Shown: in pieces, positions 10,838-25,700 of the stretch
Layout of the letters: the number at the start of each line of letters is the position of its first letter
How positions within the stretch are numbered: position 1 is the stretch's first letter
Assembly (NCBI GenBank): GCA_016802295.1
Contig: JAESIW010000138.1
Coordinates: 505,904 to 569,903 of the forward strand
Source of the DNA: Brachionus rotundiformis
Taxonomy: Eukaryota > Rotifera > Eurotatoria > Ploima > Brachionidae
Direction: 5' to 3'
DNA length: 64,000 bases
Notes under the pieces: model-generated
Told to the model about the DNA's origin: nothing
The model's database searches: none
What the model saw: the letters and a program-made list of their open reading frames with translations, nothing else
Program-made: the position numbers and the translations under genes

Positions 10838-12066
10838 CCAATTCAAGTCGAATAATATTTTTTATATCTATTTGTTATTTAGTTGATCAGTTTTTTTTTA
10901 ATGATTTTAGTCATTTTTTTGTTAAATCTTATTAGTTTACATTTTGGAAATTTTATTAAATTAATATAAATTCACAAAATTTTAAAAATATTATATAATG
11001 TCAGCTTAAACAATTTAAAAAAATAAAACTAAAATAAATTAAAATTTTTAATCGAAAATTTATCTCATTATAGAAATAAATACTGATAATCAGGCTAGGC
11101 TTTTTGAAGGTACGGCTGTAAATTCGCTTCCTTAATCATTTGCCTAGATTCTTAATTAACCACGTACCAAGGTAGACCTTGCAAATATAATAAAATAGAA
11201 ACAAAATTGTATTTTAAATAATTTCAAAGTAAATTTGAGAAATCGATTTCTTCTAATATTTTCTAAATTACATTGATCTTTCATTAGGCGCTTGATCGTA
11301 TTTAACATGTGAAAAATTAGGTGATTATAACATGAGATAATCTAAAATGTTTGAAATCATCGATGGATAATTGATGAAATTTACTTTTTGCACAATATTT
11401 TTAGTAAAAATTCCACAGAAATAGTAATAAACCCATAAATATATAAAAAAACAATAGTATTAATTTTGTGTCAATTTTTTTATTAAAAATAATATAAATA
11501 GTAAAAATACCAAATAAAAATTAATTTTTCCATTTAATCAATTAAAAAATATATTTTTGGTAAAAAAATGAAAAAAAAATGATTTTACAAAAAATTTAAA
11601 TTTTTTTTACGTCCGAATTACATCCAACATTTGTCTTCCTAAACCAAAAATACTTAATTTAGTAATGACTAGATTTGCGACAAAAACATAGCGGCCTCTC
11701 TCTTGGTGCTTTTGCCACCTTTAGGGCCAAGTTGGTTAACAAAATTTCTATATTTATGCATTAATGATTTAGTTGATCAGTTTTACAACAAAACCACCAG
11801 ATTACTACCACCAAATTACTAGTGAACAATATGGAGATTTAATTATCAGAGTATGATTGATAGTGGTAGTGATTTGAAGTCCAGGTTTTGAAGTAAATTC
11901 TAAATATAATTTATTTATAATTTATACAATTTAATTGAATCAATCCTTAAAAAAAAACACAACCTACACAAAAGAAAATACAAGTTGATAAATTTCAAAA
12001 ATTAGTTAAATAAAAGATTTTTAAAGCAAAATACTTTCAGAATCTCAAATATAAAAAAATACATAC
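10838..12066. other. Intergenic, nothing clear
   Basis: AT-rich sequence downstream of the right metallothionein. A small pocket at about 11085-11180 and another at 11690-11880 have higher GC and short imperfect inverted repeats (for example ACTACCACC against GGTAGTG), but I see no reading frame, RNA gene or recognisable element. A possible terminal mini-exon for the PAN gene could lie near 11950-11970 on the minus strand. Confidence 0.4.
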
Positions 12067-12275
12067 TTCTTTGACCAATTACACCACAAACTACACTTGA
12101 ATCACTAACTAGAAAAGCATTTTCTTTTGAAATCGAACTTTTTTTCATCCAACAAGTTCCATCTTGGTAATTGGTCCATGTAAAATGAGTACAACCAGGC
12201 GTTGATGCACAAGTTGGTCCACAAATTTCTCCTTTCATTTGTTCATTCTTCAAATTGTTCTCAGCAAAATCGCAT
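12067..12275 (-). CDS. PAN/Apple-domain exon (partial gene)
   Basis: An internal-exon-like block with an AG acceptor at 12277-12276 and a GT donor at 12066-12065. It encodes about 69 residues of a PAN/Apple module: CDFAENNLKN, GEICGPTCASTPGCTHFTW, GTCWMKK and VVCGV, with six cysteines in the usual order. PAN domains bind protein or carbohydrate in secreted and surface proteins. This GCTHFTW...GTCWMK version is common in proteins of small invertebrates. I could not find convincing upstream coding sequence with a signal peptide or a clear downstream exon, although a few codons after an acceptor near 11967 could end it. It may be a gene fragment. The reading frame itself is intact. Confidence 0.55.
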
Positions 12276-13759
12276 CTCATGGAAAAGATTAACATTAATT
12301 ATTATTAGTAAAGATTGCCCTGTAGATCATGATTCCATTCAATTGCTTCCAATACATTCAAATTTTTTTAAAATAAGTTAAGCTTTTTTATATGCTTGAT
12401 TTTTACTTCTTACTAAAAAAAGCTATAAAAATTTCTTTCAACATTATTTGAAATATAAATATAAGTAAAACACAAACAGCCTTTTTATAAATCAAAATAA
12501 GTATCATTTTTGAGATGTGCTTTTTATTAATTAAAAATTAGTATTTTAGATCAACCAAATTAAGAAGGAAAAATTAATATACAAATAATGGCAATAATTT
12601 TTTCTGACATTTTAAAATTATTCGCATTTTTGAAAAAAAGGAGTTTATAGGAAACTCTGAAATTTTTCAGTTAAAATGTTGTTTTAAATTGAAAGTTTTT
12701 GTATTTTATAATTTGCCTAGGTTTTTCAATTGTTAAAAATTGATTAAAACCTGAATACTCTTTTAATTGAGAAAAAAGGCAAAAATATTAATAATAAAAA
12801 TATTTTTTTAGAAAATCTTATTTCTCTTATCAAAATAGAATTCATCAATATATAACCTTAGTTTTTTTTAAACAGGTATATATAATAATCAATTGGAGTT
12901 CCTTCCTTGTTCATCAATTTTTACTTTTTTGTCATCTAGAAAGAAATCATTGTATTTAATATATTTTTTAATTCAGTAATAACCAGAGTGCAAGTTTTTC
13001 AACTGATAAAACAATAAAAGCATGCGATCTTAGAAATTATGCTTATTGGACACAATTTTACATCACTTCCATTTCTTCAAAATAATCATTTGTTTAAACC
13101 AAATGAAGCCAAGTTTCATATTCTTATGATAAAAAAGCTAAAATCTAGAATTTAGATAGTGGAAGTTTAAGATATACAGTAACTCAGTATAAAGTTTTTA
13201 TTTGGGCGTTTGTAGTTCTTCAAAATGGTGATTTAACAGACGATTCACAAGATGATACTAAAATAATGGTAAAAGGATGCCAAAGGTTGAATATTAAAAC
13301 AAGCCTAATGACAAATGGAGCTCATATTAATAGGTACATCGTAAAACTAAAATTTAAGCACCATCTCACAAAGATGATTTCTAAGATTCATTAATTTTTA
13401 ACTGTTCCAAGTAGCTATTCGTGATCTTTTTATTTTCTTCTTATAGGTTTATTTTTTAATAAAAATTTTGTTGATTACAAATACAACTGATTTTTTACTG
13501 AAAAAAATAATAAAGATAGCTGTTTAATGGTTTATTTTAATAATGGATAAAATAACATCTATTTTTATGAGTTGTTTAAATTTAAAGTTTAAACGTTTTA
13601 TTGATTAAAAATTATTGATTTGAGAATTAAATCTAATTGTACAATAATTGTTATTAAAATATAATTTGTCACTTAATTAAATTAATTTTTATCAGCATTC
13701 CAATAAATCTTAAATGCTTGTTAATTTTTGGGTAAAAATATTGTCTGGTTTCATAATGT
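12276..13759. other. Intergenic downstream of the giant gene
   Basis: AT-rich sequence with no supported gene. A stretch at about 13197-13393 (+) has an open frame with coding-like composition (contains LQNGDLTDDSQDD and MTNGAHINRY) but no start codon context, no family match that I can name and stop codons just upstream. It may be a gene relic. Confidence 0.35.
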
Positions 13760-16700
13760 TTAAAATAAATACTTAAAAAAAGAAATGATATATTTTAGAA
13801 TTGAAAAAAAAATTCTGATAATTGGATTAGAAATTTCTTTCTTACAAACTGAAAGATAAATTTTTTTGTCAACTTCAAAAATATTTCCATTTTTAGCAGC
13901 GACCATTTTGATATATATATCAATTTTACTATCAAACCAAGCTTGTTTTTTTTTAATCAAAATTTGTCTCTTCAAATAGTCAACTTCCCATTCATAATTT
14001 TTATCTAGTTTTTCAATGTAAATTGTAAAAATGCTTTCTGGCTCCTGGTATAATATTGAATAATTTATTCGAATTAATTCAGAATCAACAGAAAAGCATG
14101 TCAAGTTGGAATCAATTTGAAAATTTGGCCTCAGCTTTTTTGAGCGGAAAACTTCTAATTCAATTGATTGATTAGTTATAACACCGGTTGAAGATTGTGA
14201 ACAGACTAATTCTAATATTGTTCCATTTTTCGTTGAGTCAGATACTACAGTAAGCATATTATTGTATATTTCAGAATAAAGAAGATCAATGTTCAAAATG
14301 TAATATTTTCTACCATCTATTTCAACTAGTTCAGTAATCAGGTTTTTTTCTTTTATGGAAAAATTGGAAGGAATATAAAGCAAAAGTGTTAGATTTGTAT
14401 CATCATGTATTCCAATGCAGTTAACAAACAAATTCATACTTAAATCAATATCGGACTGATTTACAAGAAAAAATTCTACAATTGGTGGCTCAAGAGTGGT
14501 AAAGTTTAATCTTTGAGTGCAGTCTGTCCCAATAAAGTCTATGTCACAGACACAATTTCCTGTCGAGCTGCAAATGCCATTGTAGCAGTTTGATTGATTA
14601 CACACTGGGTTGTTTAATTCTAATGGAATTTCTTTTAATTTTCTCACATTGCCAATTTGGTCCGTGGAGTAAATTTTAACTTTTGCCTTTTCTGATAGTT
14701 GAGAACTTTTTGTGTTTATTGAGTTTAGATTCTGGTCAAGTTCTAATGCAATACTTCGGTCCTTGCTTTGCTCAATTAATCTAATGCTTTCAGAAATAGT
14801 CTGGTTGTTTAGTTCATTGAATATTTCCCTATGCTCATAGACATAAAATTTATCAAAATCTACTGCATCATCTATATCTAAATGAATTAGTTTGGCTTTG
14901 CCAAAATTCTCGGAATTTGGATCAATTGCAACCTCTATTTTAGGAGCATCAGAATCAATTGTGTTGAATATATTTGGTGTAATTATGGGATCATTGTTGT
15001 CGAATATGATCGATGCGTTTGCATCAACTCTGGCCATGCTTGGAGCTGTTTTACTTGGTTGAATTTTAAACTTGACATAGCCTTCACCTATATGTGTTGA
15101 ATTGTCGTTTGGAGGTAGAAACCCAATACTTTTGTCTGCTGGTGGCGCACCTGTTCTCTTATCAAGTGCTTCAAACCTCCAAAAAGCTGTTTTTGATAAT
15201 AAGTCCAAGCCAGCCTGAATACGGATCACCATTTGGAATTCTTCCAACTTTAAAGTAGTATTATAAGCATCTATGTCCATTTTTTTCTGGTAATAAGAGC
15301 CTCCCTGTTCGATTGAGAATTCTTTATTGGCAAACGAAAATTCATCCAGATCGAATGTTCGAAAATCTAAATTTTTGTTCACTAGGAGCTTTATGAACAC
15401 ATATTGAGCAGGGGCGGTAGAATTCATTAAATTCTCAAATCTTATTTTATAAGATAATGTTTCAGTTGGGTTTATACGCTTTAATGGTCCAAAACCTTCC
15501 GGCCCTATTATGTCATTTGGATCTATAGCTCTTGGCCAAAATTCTATCCAATAGACACCATTCTCTTCCGAAACATTCTCCATCTCATCGTCATCTTCAT
15601 TCTCTATCTCATCGTCATCTTCATTCTCCATCTCATCGTCATCTTCATTCTCCATCTCATCGTCATCTTCATTCTCCATCTCATCGTCATCTTCATCTTC
15701 ATTCTTATCTAATTTTCTAGCCGTTTTATATAAATATTCGGCCCAATATTTTCCAACTTCTTCACCAACTTTTCCTCCAATATGTTTTCCTAGCCTAGCT
15801 CCGGCTAGATTACCAATTAAGACTCCTGGTAAGCCAAAGAATTTTCCAACTGCCATACCAAAAACTTTACCAATTTTTTCACCAATTTTTTCTCCAGCAG
15901 ATTCACCTGCAACTGATCCTGCTGCTTTCGCCGCCTCAAGCATAGCATGATCTCGGGGCTCAGCTTGTTTTCCAAATGTATCAATATAAATAAAAGGGTT
16001 GTTGTTACAGTAATCATAAAGATTATTAGTAGATGAAAGAATAGAATAAGGATCTAAGTTTAGAAACCTTCCTATTTCACTTTTATAAAGTCGATTTCGA
16101 AAGTAATAGACGTCACTTAGCTCGTTCAGGCGCATTATTCCATAGAAGGACTGATACAAAAAGTTATTGTGTAGGCTTATTTGAGAGTAAGATTTGGAAA
16201 TGGAGCCAAAAGGGTCATAGCTATATTCTGATATTATGTGGGAATTTTCGTCTGACACTAAATTGGTTGACCAATTTTCATCGTATTGGAAAAAATATTT
16301 CTTATTTCTAACTTGGCCTCGACCTAAATTGTCTTTGTGTCGCATTGAAACTAGTCCATTCCATAGCGCATGGTAATATTTGATTGAGCGGTTTGTGCCA
16401 TCTTTAAAAAATTGTGTCTCGCTTATAACATTAGGTCCATAGGCAGCATACGGGTCCACAACATATTCGACTCTGCTTCCATCCGAGCATTGTTTAGACT
16501 CTAAATTATCCATATCATCATATGAATAGTTGCAAGTCACATTTAAAGTTACCACCCTAATCGGGTTATTTGCAAAGTTGTATTCAATTCTATCTTGAGT
16601 TGGTCCTTCACTTTGGTACCAAATGAGATTACCATTTTCATCATATTTCATTTCTAGTGACAAATCGCTCTCTTCTGATGACTTTACACTCAAATACTGG

Positions 16701-19700
16701 TTCAAATTGTTGATTAGGTAATTGAATCGCATAGTATCTTTGTAATTGGTATCGTTTTCTATGCTCAAGTACTTCCTGTTGCCCAAGCGATCATATTCAA
16801 TGCTAATCTTTCTACCATTGCAGTTATGAGCTATTATTTGATCACCAGCATCATATTTGAAATTGCACTCACCATTCAATTTGCTAGTCACCCTATAACG
16901 ATTATAATTGCTGTAAAAAACCTCTATTCTATTCGAAATTGAGCTATTTTCGTAATAATGAGTTACAGACTTTATTTTATTGTCTTGATTCCAAGTGTAG
17001 AGTGAAAAAATGCCATTAGAATAGATTTGTTTTATTAATCTGCTATTTGAGTCGTATTCAAATTGTACAATCTGTTCACCGGCTTCATTGTCAACAACTG
17101 AAGCAAGCTCGGATTTCTCGTTATAGTGATATGATATTGAATAGCCGCGATTAGTGTAAAACTTGGTTCGTTGATCTAGCGAGTTGTATTCGTAATTTAG
17201 CTCAATGCCATTCGGGTAGACTATCTTTGACGGATTTTTTGAAAACTCGGACTCGTAAAAAAACAAAGTCTCTCTCGCAGCATCTCCTTCTCGATCAGAA
17301 GCGACAGATTTTAATTGCTTAAAGTTAAAATTTTCTTCATAGAAATATTTTCTTTTAACATTTTCATGCTCATTGCTAATCTGCATTCCACCAACACTAT
17401 CAAAAGTGTTATATTCATACTTGATATCAGTTTTTCTGTCACGCTTTATCAGATTGATTAGTCTCGATTTGGCATCGAACTCAAAAGTTTCATGACCCCT
17501 GTCTGGGTACATTAGCTGGATTTTTCTGCGCCCCAAATCAGAATTGAAAACAAACTCATACTCATTATTATTGGCATCAATGAATTTTCTAATTGAAAAA
17601 AGAGATGTTGGACTTAACTGTATCCTGGTTGTTGCTTGGCTTTCAGTCGTAATCGTCAGCTCATTATTTGTGTATGTTGTTTCCAGAACCATTTTGTCAT
17701 TGTAGTAAAATTTCTCTATGTCAGCAGATTTTGAGTTTGAAAATTGCTCAGATCTTTGGCTTCTAAATTGGTTCAGGTTGTTTTCTATGGACGCTATTCT
17801 ACCATCTAGATCAAATTTGATTGTGCTATTACTTGATTCATTTAAGCTTTTTGCATTGCTGGCCACTAACTCACCATTATCTTTCAAATTGTATTTCACC
17901 GAATTGACAAGTATCTTCTTGTTTTTCATGTAAAATGTATTTTTTGCCTGCAAATGTCCGCTATTTGTGTCAAAGCCAAACTCAATAGACAAATTCTTTC
18001 TACTAAAATAAATGCTTGAAAGATCACTAGTTTGCCAGTCATAAGAATAGTCGACTCGGTTGTTTTTTGTTTGAACCGACAAAAGATAGCTACAGCTTTG
18101 ACTGTATAAATAGTTTGCTCTATTGATTACTTGAGAATTGAGCGTATTTATTAGCGTAATCGATTCAATTTGTTCTGCGCATGTTTTACTGTACCTAAGC
18201 TGGATTTTCCTACTTGTTCCATTGAACATAATTAAGTGAATTTTGTCAAGGTAATATTCGATATGGGCTGTAGTTTCGTTTGATTTCAGCTCTTTTATCT
18301 GCTCCATTTTTAAACTATGGTTATTGAATGTATAAAGAACACTGTTTGGTATGTCGTAGAAAAAAAAAGGACCTTCGTTGCTCGCAACAAAATATCTATA
18401 TTTGTCCAGCCAGCACGATGATTCTTCAAGTTCACACTTAAGCAGAATTAGATTATATTCCATTTGAACGTATTTATCTGAAACATTGCTTAGTTTTATG
18501 GACAAGAGATGCATTTGCCAGCCCATACCAAATAGCTGATCATTTAGAAAGCGTCTTTTGCTCAAAGACATCTGGTAGAATCTCGTGAGTCGCACATTTG
18601 GATGTGTTGAATAGGGCATATTGTCAAAATCATCAAAAATATGTGTTTCTAATTGATTTATAAATTCAGCTTGAGCCAAGTTGATGGTCCAGTCTGTAAA
18701 TTTTTCCAATGAAAGTACATTTGCTTCAATATGAAGATTATTAACAAGTTCAGATACCCTTCTTTGGAAGTTTTCAATTGTTGATCGGCTGCTCGTTAAA
18801 TTTAAAAGATTGTTTCTAATTTGGTCAAAGATGCTTGCTTGATTTAGAAGAGTTGGACTGTATTTTTTCTTAATAAAAAATTTTCTAACCAAGTTTTTAT
18901 TTCTAAAAGGACTTTTATAGTAAGGTAAAATTTTAAAATCGACCCGTTCGGTAAGGTTCTTATCTTGCCTAACCAAAAAAGATATCTGTGATCTCGTTCT
19001 GGCTGAATATGTAGATTTCATGTCACTTAAACTAAGTCCAATGAATGCAAATGAGTTCCTCCATCTAGATCTGGGAATATTTAGCTTGAACTTTGCAAAA
19101 TTTTTCACGCATTTCATCAATAATAATGGCGCATGTACATCGGAATATCCGATGTTTTCAATGTCTATTACTGTTTGGCCTATTGATCCCCAGCGAATTC
19201 CAGTTTGTCTATTAACTCTATATTTCAAAGATCCTGGCAAAAGATCTTTCTGCAGTTGAATGCCTTGTGTGATCTTAGCTGATCGACTCAAATTGTTCCG
19301 ATCATACACGACAATGTCATAAAAATCGGAGGGAAAAAATTTATTTTGATCAAATTCTATCTGAACATAAACATTTGTTGAACTAATCCATTTTGTTTTG
19401 TTCGAACAAATCGACAAAAAAAAATCATCATTCCTCAAGCAAGCTGTTAAAGACTTTGGTATGTTTGAACCAATTATGTTAACAGTACTGACACCATTGG
19501 CAAGTATTTTCGCTTGTCTTGATAATGCCAATTCAAATTTGGACAATTTTGCCAATATTTCGATCTTGAGATCTCGGGGCTGTGCTTCGCTTGAAAAGCT
19601 GATAACTTTGACATAATAGGATCCATTTTTCGTGTTTGATAAAATGAGAATTTGTTCAGCTGATTGTTCAGGTCCTGATCTAGCATCGTATGTGGAAAAA

Positions 19701-22700
19701 GATGGCTGATTTTCGTATGCAATCAATAATCGATGGAATGGCAAATTTGAGCTATTTTTAAAGCTTGAAAAAATTTCAAGCTTGATCACTAGAGTCTGGT
19801 CTAACGGTACATTCTTAATCACAAATAGTTTTTCTTGTGACGAATTAAATGTAATTTTTTGGCCTAAATATATTTGTGGCACAAAAATTTGAACCATTTG
19901 ATTCGATGTTTTTTCATTATTTTCCAAATTGTTTTCTCTTAGATTCGATCTCGTCTTTAAGATACAATAAAATGAGCCATTTTTTAATAAAGGTATATTT
20001 TGTTTAGAATTCAACAGCAGTAAATTCTCACTGAAATTCAAAAAAGGCTTAATATTTTTTTCTTGAGTACACTTTGGTGCATCCAATTGATAATCATAAA
20101 TATCCCAAATAGCGTCTTCTGACAGATAAAACGAATCACAATGTATCAAACTTTTAACTTCCTTTCCACCGTTGTTCTGCAAAGAGTAGCTCAGCTCCAA
20201 TCTGGCCACATTTTCCTCGTCTAATTTTTTGCTATGATTCAGAAAAGCTATGGCCAAATCACTCGACGGCCTTTCTTGTATATAAATTAGGCTTGAGTTT
20301 ATATTATTATCTTCTCTATGCTCGATTACTGACTTAGATGAATCAGCCTGAACTATTATGTAATAATACTGTGAATTCAAGTCGAATGGAATAGACACCT
20401 TAACATGCTGGGAGTAAAGGATATGATTCTCAGAATTGTTGGTATGCATTGGTAAATTATTTTTGGACATAAGTTTGACATCAAACGAATCCAGAATGGA
20501 ATCCTCTGATAAGTAAACAGCATCATTCCAGGTCCTTGATGAACTCAAAATACCACCGTTATTATTTGAAATCTGAAAAAAAATCTCCAACTCAGATCCC
20601 GAAGCCACCTGTGTGTCAGTTGTTTTGACAAAGCTGACAACCAAGTCAGGCCTTTTTCCGTCTAAAATTAGATAAGAATTTTTAGACGATGTCTGAACAA
20701 TTTTATTCTCTTTGCCCTGCTGAAACATTAAAATGTAGAAAAAAAATTTCTCATTTAAATAAAAAGGCATTTCAAAAGATTGTTTCAAAAAATAAGTGTT
20801 GTTCTTTTTTATTTCCTGAATTAGCTGTATTCTGGAGACCATTTGGCCATATTTGATTTTTTCTGTATTATTTGTTAGGAAATTAAGAACGTATATTTCA
20901 TTTAACCATACACTTAATTTAAAATCCTTTTCTAAATGCTGAGTATCAACTTTGTAATGAACTTCCACCAGGCTGCCACTGATCAATTTGTCCAAAGAAT
21001 TACCATCAGTCACATTGATCACACTAATGAAAATTCTATTCAACAGATTCTCTTTTGTCACATTGATCACAATTTTTTCATGAGCATAATGTCTCTTCGT
21101 GTCAGCTGTCAACGCATTATCTGCGTCAACAACGAGTAATAAATTATAGACTCCATTGTCTAGTTTAGGCAATGGTATGGCTCGCTTCACAGCATATTCA
21201 TCGCCTGACTTAACACGGTCTTCAACTTGAATACTTTGTTTCAAATAAATCTTTTTATTCGAATCTTCTAGCAAGATTTGATCTTTCCATTTGCTCAAAG
21301 TATGCATTGAATTTCCCAAGTTTTTTACTCTAAATCCAACATACACCGCTGTTTTTAATTCATTTAATGTAAAATTTAATTCCTGTGCAACAAATTTTAC
21401 TTTTGGTTCTGGCTGTACTTTGAACCTTTTGAAAAGAGCTCGATCAGTTGAATTCGAAATGACTGCTAATGGAAAAATGTTTCTAGCTATGTTAACGACA
21501 AAGTATGCCTGGCGATTTTGTCTAAAAAAATCCACTGACGGAATTTTGATGTCAATTTTTTTAGAATAGGTTTCATTTAACTTCAAGTCAATGTTATTTT
21601 TTATCTTGGCAGCTACTTTATACCGAGGATTGAATTTTAGTGAAAAAATTCGATCCAATGCAACATAAACATAGTCAATTGAGTGCAGTGAGAATCGTTT
21701 ATTTCCATTATTAACGGCATGCCATTCAACAGAAACTATTTGGTTAAAATAAAATGTCTCATTTTGTGATATCGTAAAATTTAACAATTTCAAACTGTTT
21801 TTGTACTGAATTAAGCTGTTTTCAATCACTTTGTCTGTATTATTTGTTTGCATATTTTCATCCATGTCTACTGAATGTATGTTGGTAAGCAGATATCGAG
21901 CAAAATTGTTCGAATAATTTGATTCAACAATGCTGCGACTGTAATCAAAACTAAAACAAACATAAATTTGGTCACCATATATCTGGTCATCTAACAAAAC
22001 TGTCAATGAATATTCCCTGGTTTCATTTGACTTCCATTGACCCAATTTTCTTTTGATATTAACTCTCTGATCATATCGCTTGATAAGATAGGAGGAATTT
22101 CGCTTTTCAAAAAAAAGATTGTCAATATATCCAAAATTATATTGAAGAATATTTTCCTGACCATTATTTGTGATGCTATAATTGACATTTAAATGGCTTC
22201 CAGTGTCAGTTTGGTTAACTTTAAAGCTAAAATAGGATACAACAAAATCAGGCAACGATTCGGTTAAATTGAATTTCACTTTGATTATGTTATTAGCTTT
22301 GCTTTCTGGAAAAAACTCAAAAACTCTCATTAAATCATCAACTTTTGCTTCTAAAATATAGATGCCATTTTTAAGCCGAGGAGCTAATTGAAAGCTATGC
22401 TGATAAGAATAGGAAGATTCAACGTCTAATTGATCAGCATGGTACCACGATTTTTTTTCATAGACTTTGTTAACTGAGTCTTTAAGTACCAAGCTATCAT
22501 ACCAGCTATTTTCCAGTGTTGTTCCTAAGCCAATATTCTTAATTATCACTTCAACTTGAACAAAATCACCTGTAAAATATTCCTCTTTTTGATCGATTAA
22601 GTTCAAATCAATGGACAAATCTGCTGGAGGCTTTACTATTAACTCAATGTATTTTGATTCAAAGTTGTCTCTTTCATCAGAACCTTCATAAATATTTTTT

Positions 22701-25700
22701 CTGCAATCACATCTGACCAAAATTTCATAGATTCCATTAAGTCTTTCGGGAATTTGAATTCTTTCAATTGACTGATAAAAAGAACCGCTAGATAGTTTTC
22801 CATTATGCTCAAAAACTGCTAGATTTCTTGCTCGCTGAGAACTATTTGCTTTTTTCAAATCAACACAGTCGAACCATTTTGCAAATTTGGTCACGCCAAA
22901 TCCAACATTTTTCACTTTGAACCTAATTTCAATTTTTTGACCGGAAAAACTACTATTTAAAAAGAACAAATCTTCGACTATCAAATTTGGCGATGGTGTC
23001 TGTAGTATTTGTATTGCACTGGTCATTTGTAAGTTATTTTCTCTGTTAAAATCATCTACTGATCCGAATGCATCAACTTTTATAAATATGTAAAAGCTTC
23101 CAAGTTCGTCATCGCCTAGTTCTATGTTAAGAGATCTTGTATAGCCATCCAGATTGTGTGGCTCAATGTACCTTCGTTCATAAATAGTTTTGATTAGAAT
23201 AGCTCTGGAAAAATCTACAGATCGGCTTTTAAAAACCTGATCGTACCACCAAGTGTTTGTTGTTACATTGCCTTTATTTTGAACAAACCATTTAACTTCC
23301 AAAAATTGACCAGAAAATGCGGTCTTGGGCACAAAAATTTCTTTAATGTAAAGATCAGGTTGGCTTTTTGTTACAAAACTCCACACTGGACTGGGAATTA
23401 ATTCTTGTTTGCTGCTTTCATCTAAATTGTTTATGACATAATCAATTTTCCAAAATATTTTTGTGTTTGCTGGAAACCAGACTCGGGCAGAATACTTTCG
23501 AATTGAAGTCTCAAAATCATTAAGAAATTTTATTTCTTTTTTTGAATTATCATCAATCCACCAAATGTTAAGAACATAGCTATTTGAATTAGGATATTCG
23601 GGCCAAAAAAGCATGGAATCTCTTTTAGAATTTAATTGTCCATCAGGTGGTGAGTCTGGATTCTTTTGATCTAGTATCTTAATGATTTGTTGTCTCTCAA
23701 TAACATTTTCACAATCGTCTTCTATTCTCCAAGTTCTATTAAACTCAATTCCACATTTAATTTGGTCAATTGAATCAATGTATTTAAATTTCAAAGGTCT
23801 TTTACACTCATTATCAAATCTAAACTGATTATTTAAATAACTATTAAAATAGCTTTTTTTGCCAGCTTTATCGCAAGGCACATTTATAAAATATTTGAAA
23901 AAAATTAAATTTAATCTTGGCTTTTGACTGAACTCTATTGTTTGATTTTTTTCAGCAATATTTCCGGATGAGTCTTTGGCAATCCATTTGATAGTTGTGG
24001 TGCAGTTGTCAAAGTGGACATGCTCAAAAGAAAGTTCTACATCGGCATCGTAATTGTCAGTTACATTTGGCCTGTACTCGCCATTCCTCAATGCATCAGT
24101 GCATGAGTCAACTGTTATCCGTTCACTTTCAAGCTGTATTTCAGGTGGATTGTTGTCGACCAGAAAGTTTAAGCTTTTTATTTGTCCGAAATTTCCAGCT
24201 TGGTCCCATGGCTCGACCATAAACTTATAGTAGCCATTTGACAGATGACCAACACTAAAGGGACTTGAGCAAACTGTATTATTTTCAATATAGATAAGCG
24301 AATTGTGAATTAAAGTACATCTAAAATGACAATTTCGATCATATCGATAGGATCTATCATAGCAATAAAATCTTATTTGATTGTACATTTTAATCCAATT
24401 CCTAAGATTGAATTTTGGAGGAGTGAAATCGACCTCCCAATTATGTTGAGCATTAAGAATATTTCCACTCAAGTCCGTAGCTTGGATATACAAAGAAAAA
24501 TATCCTTCATTCAGCAGATAATTGTTTGTTTCTAAAAACACTGAATTTTTTGAACAATTGAGAATATTTTTTAAATTAATATTATAATTATAGATTGTAC
24601 AGACTGTTGTTACTGGTTCATCAAATGTCCATTTTAAGTAAAGTTGGCCACGAGAAGCTGAAGAATAGTTAAGAAATTTTATTACAGGCTGTGTCACATC
24701 TTTGATTTTAAATGACCAAAATTTTTTGTCACGTACCGGTTTAGATTCTGGCCTACACTTTTCACTACCTGTCACAGCGCCTCTGTCAAACTCGACATGA
24801 TAGCTCTCTTTTTCTCTCCATTCAAAATAAGTGATAAAGGATAATTCCTTTTCTCCAATTGTAACCGCTTGATTTCTGAAAGTGTCTACTTTTAGAACTT
24901 GCGTTCCATTCGAGTCAAAGAATCGAATGTATGATGCATATTTTGGTCCAAATATTAAACGGTTTGTTTTGATTCTCCACTCAATTTTTCTTCTGGGGAT
25001 TATTTCATTTTTTGGACTGGCAGTGCTATTCAAAAATACGATATCCACGTCCAACAGAATACTGATGCAAGATTGTGGAGTCGGTATTTTATTATTGTCT
25101 ATGGCTGAAAAGCATAGCTTTTCAATGCCAGTTTGCCAGAAAAATGGCTTCCATTCCAATAGAACCACCCATTTTTTGTCTAATGCTTGCAAAGGGCTTT
25201 TGGTCATTCCGTAAGGCATCTCAATTGAAATTTGACTCGGATAACTTTGATTATTCAAAGACTTAACAATTAAACTAGTTGTAAAAGTTGATTGCAAGCT
25301 AACAGCCACACAGCTTTTATGTGACCAAGTGTCATCAATAAAATCCAAAGTGAGTGGACAAGTTTGATCTTGGCACAATGGTATGTTGCAGTCAGTTCCG
25401 GTCCAATTCTTTTCACACAAGCACTTATTTGGTCCAATGCATCTAGCGCCATTTCTGCATTCAGTTGTACAAGTAAATTGAAGACAATTGTGAGAAGTCC
25501 AGCCATTTTCACATTCACACTTGCCAAAAACACATTTTCCTTTCGAATTACAATTGTTGAATTGGTCACAATTTTGAATTGTTTGATTGCAAAACCGTCC
25601 CGTCCAAGAATTATCACACTGACACTTAATTTGATTGCTAGATTCAATGCAGTTTCCATTGTTGGAACAATTAGCCATTCGATTACAATCTATATTTTGA

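Noticed and set aside
15532..15720. His/Ser-rich plus-strand repeat protein
   Set aside because: It is the reverse reading of the acidic minisatellite of the giant gene.
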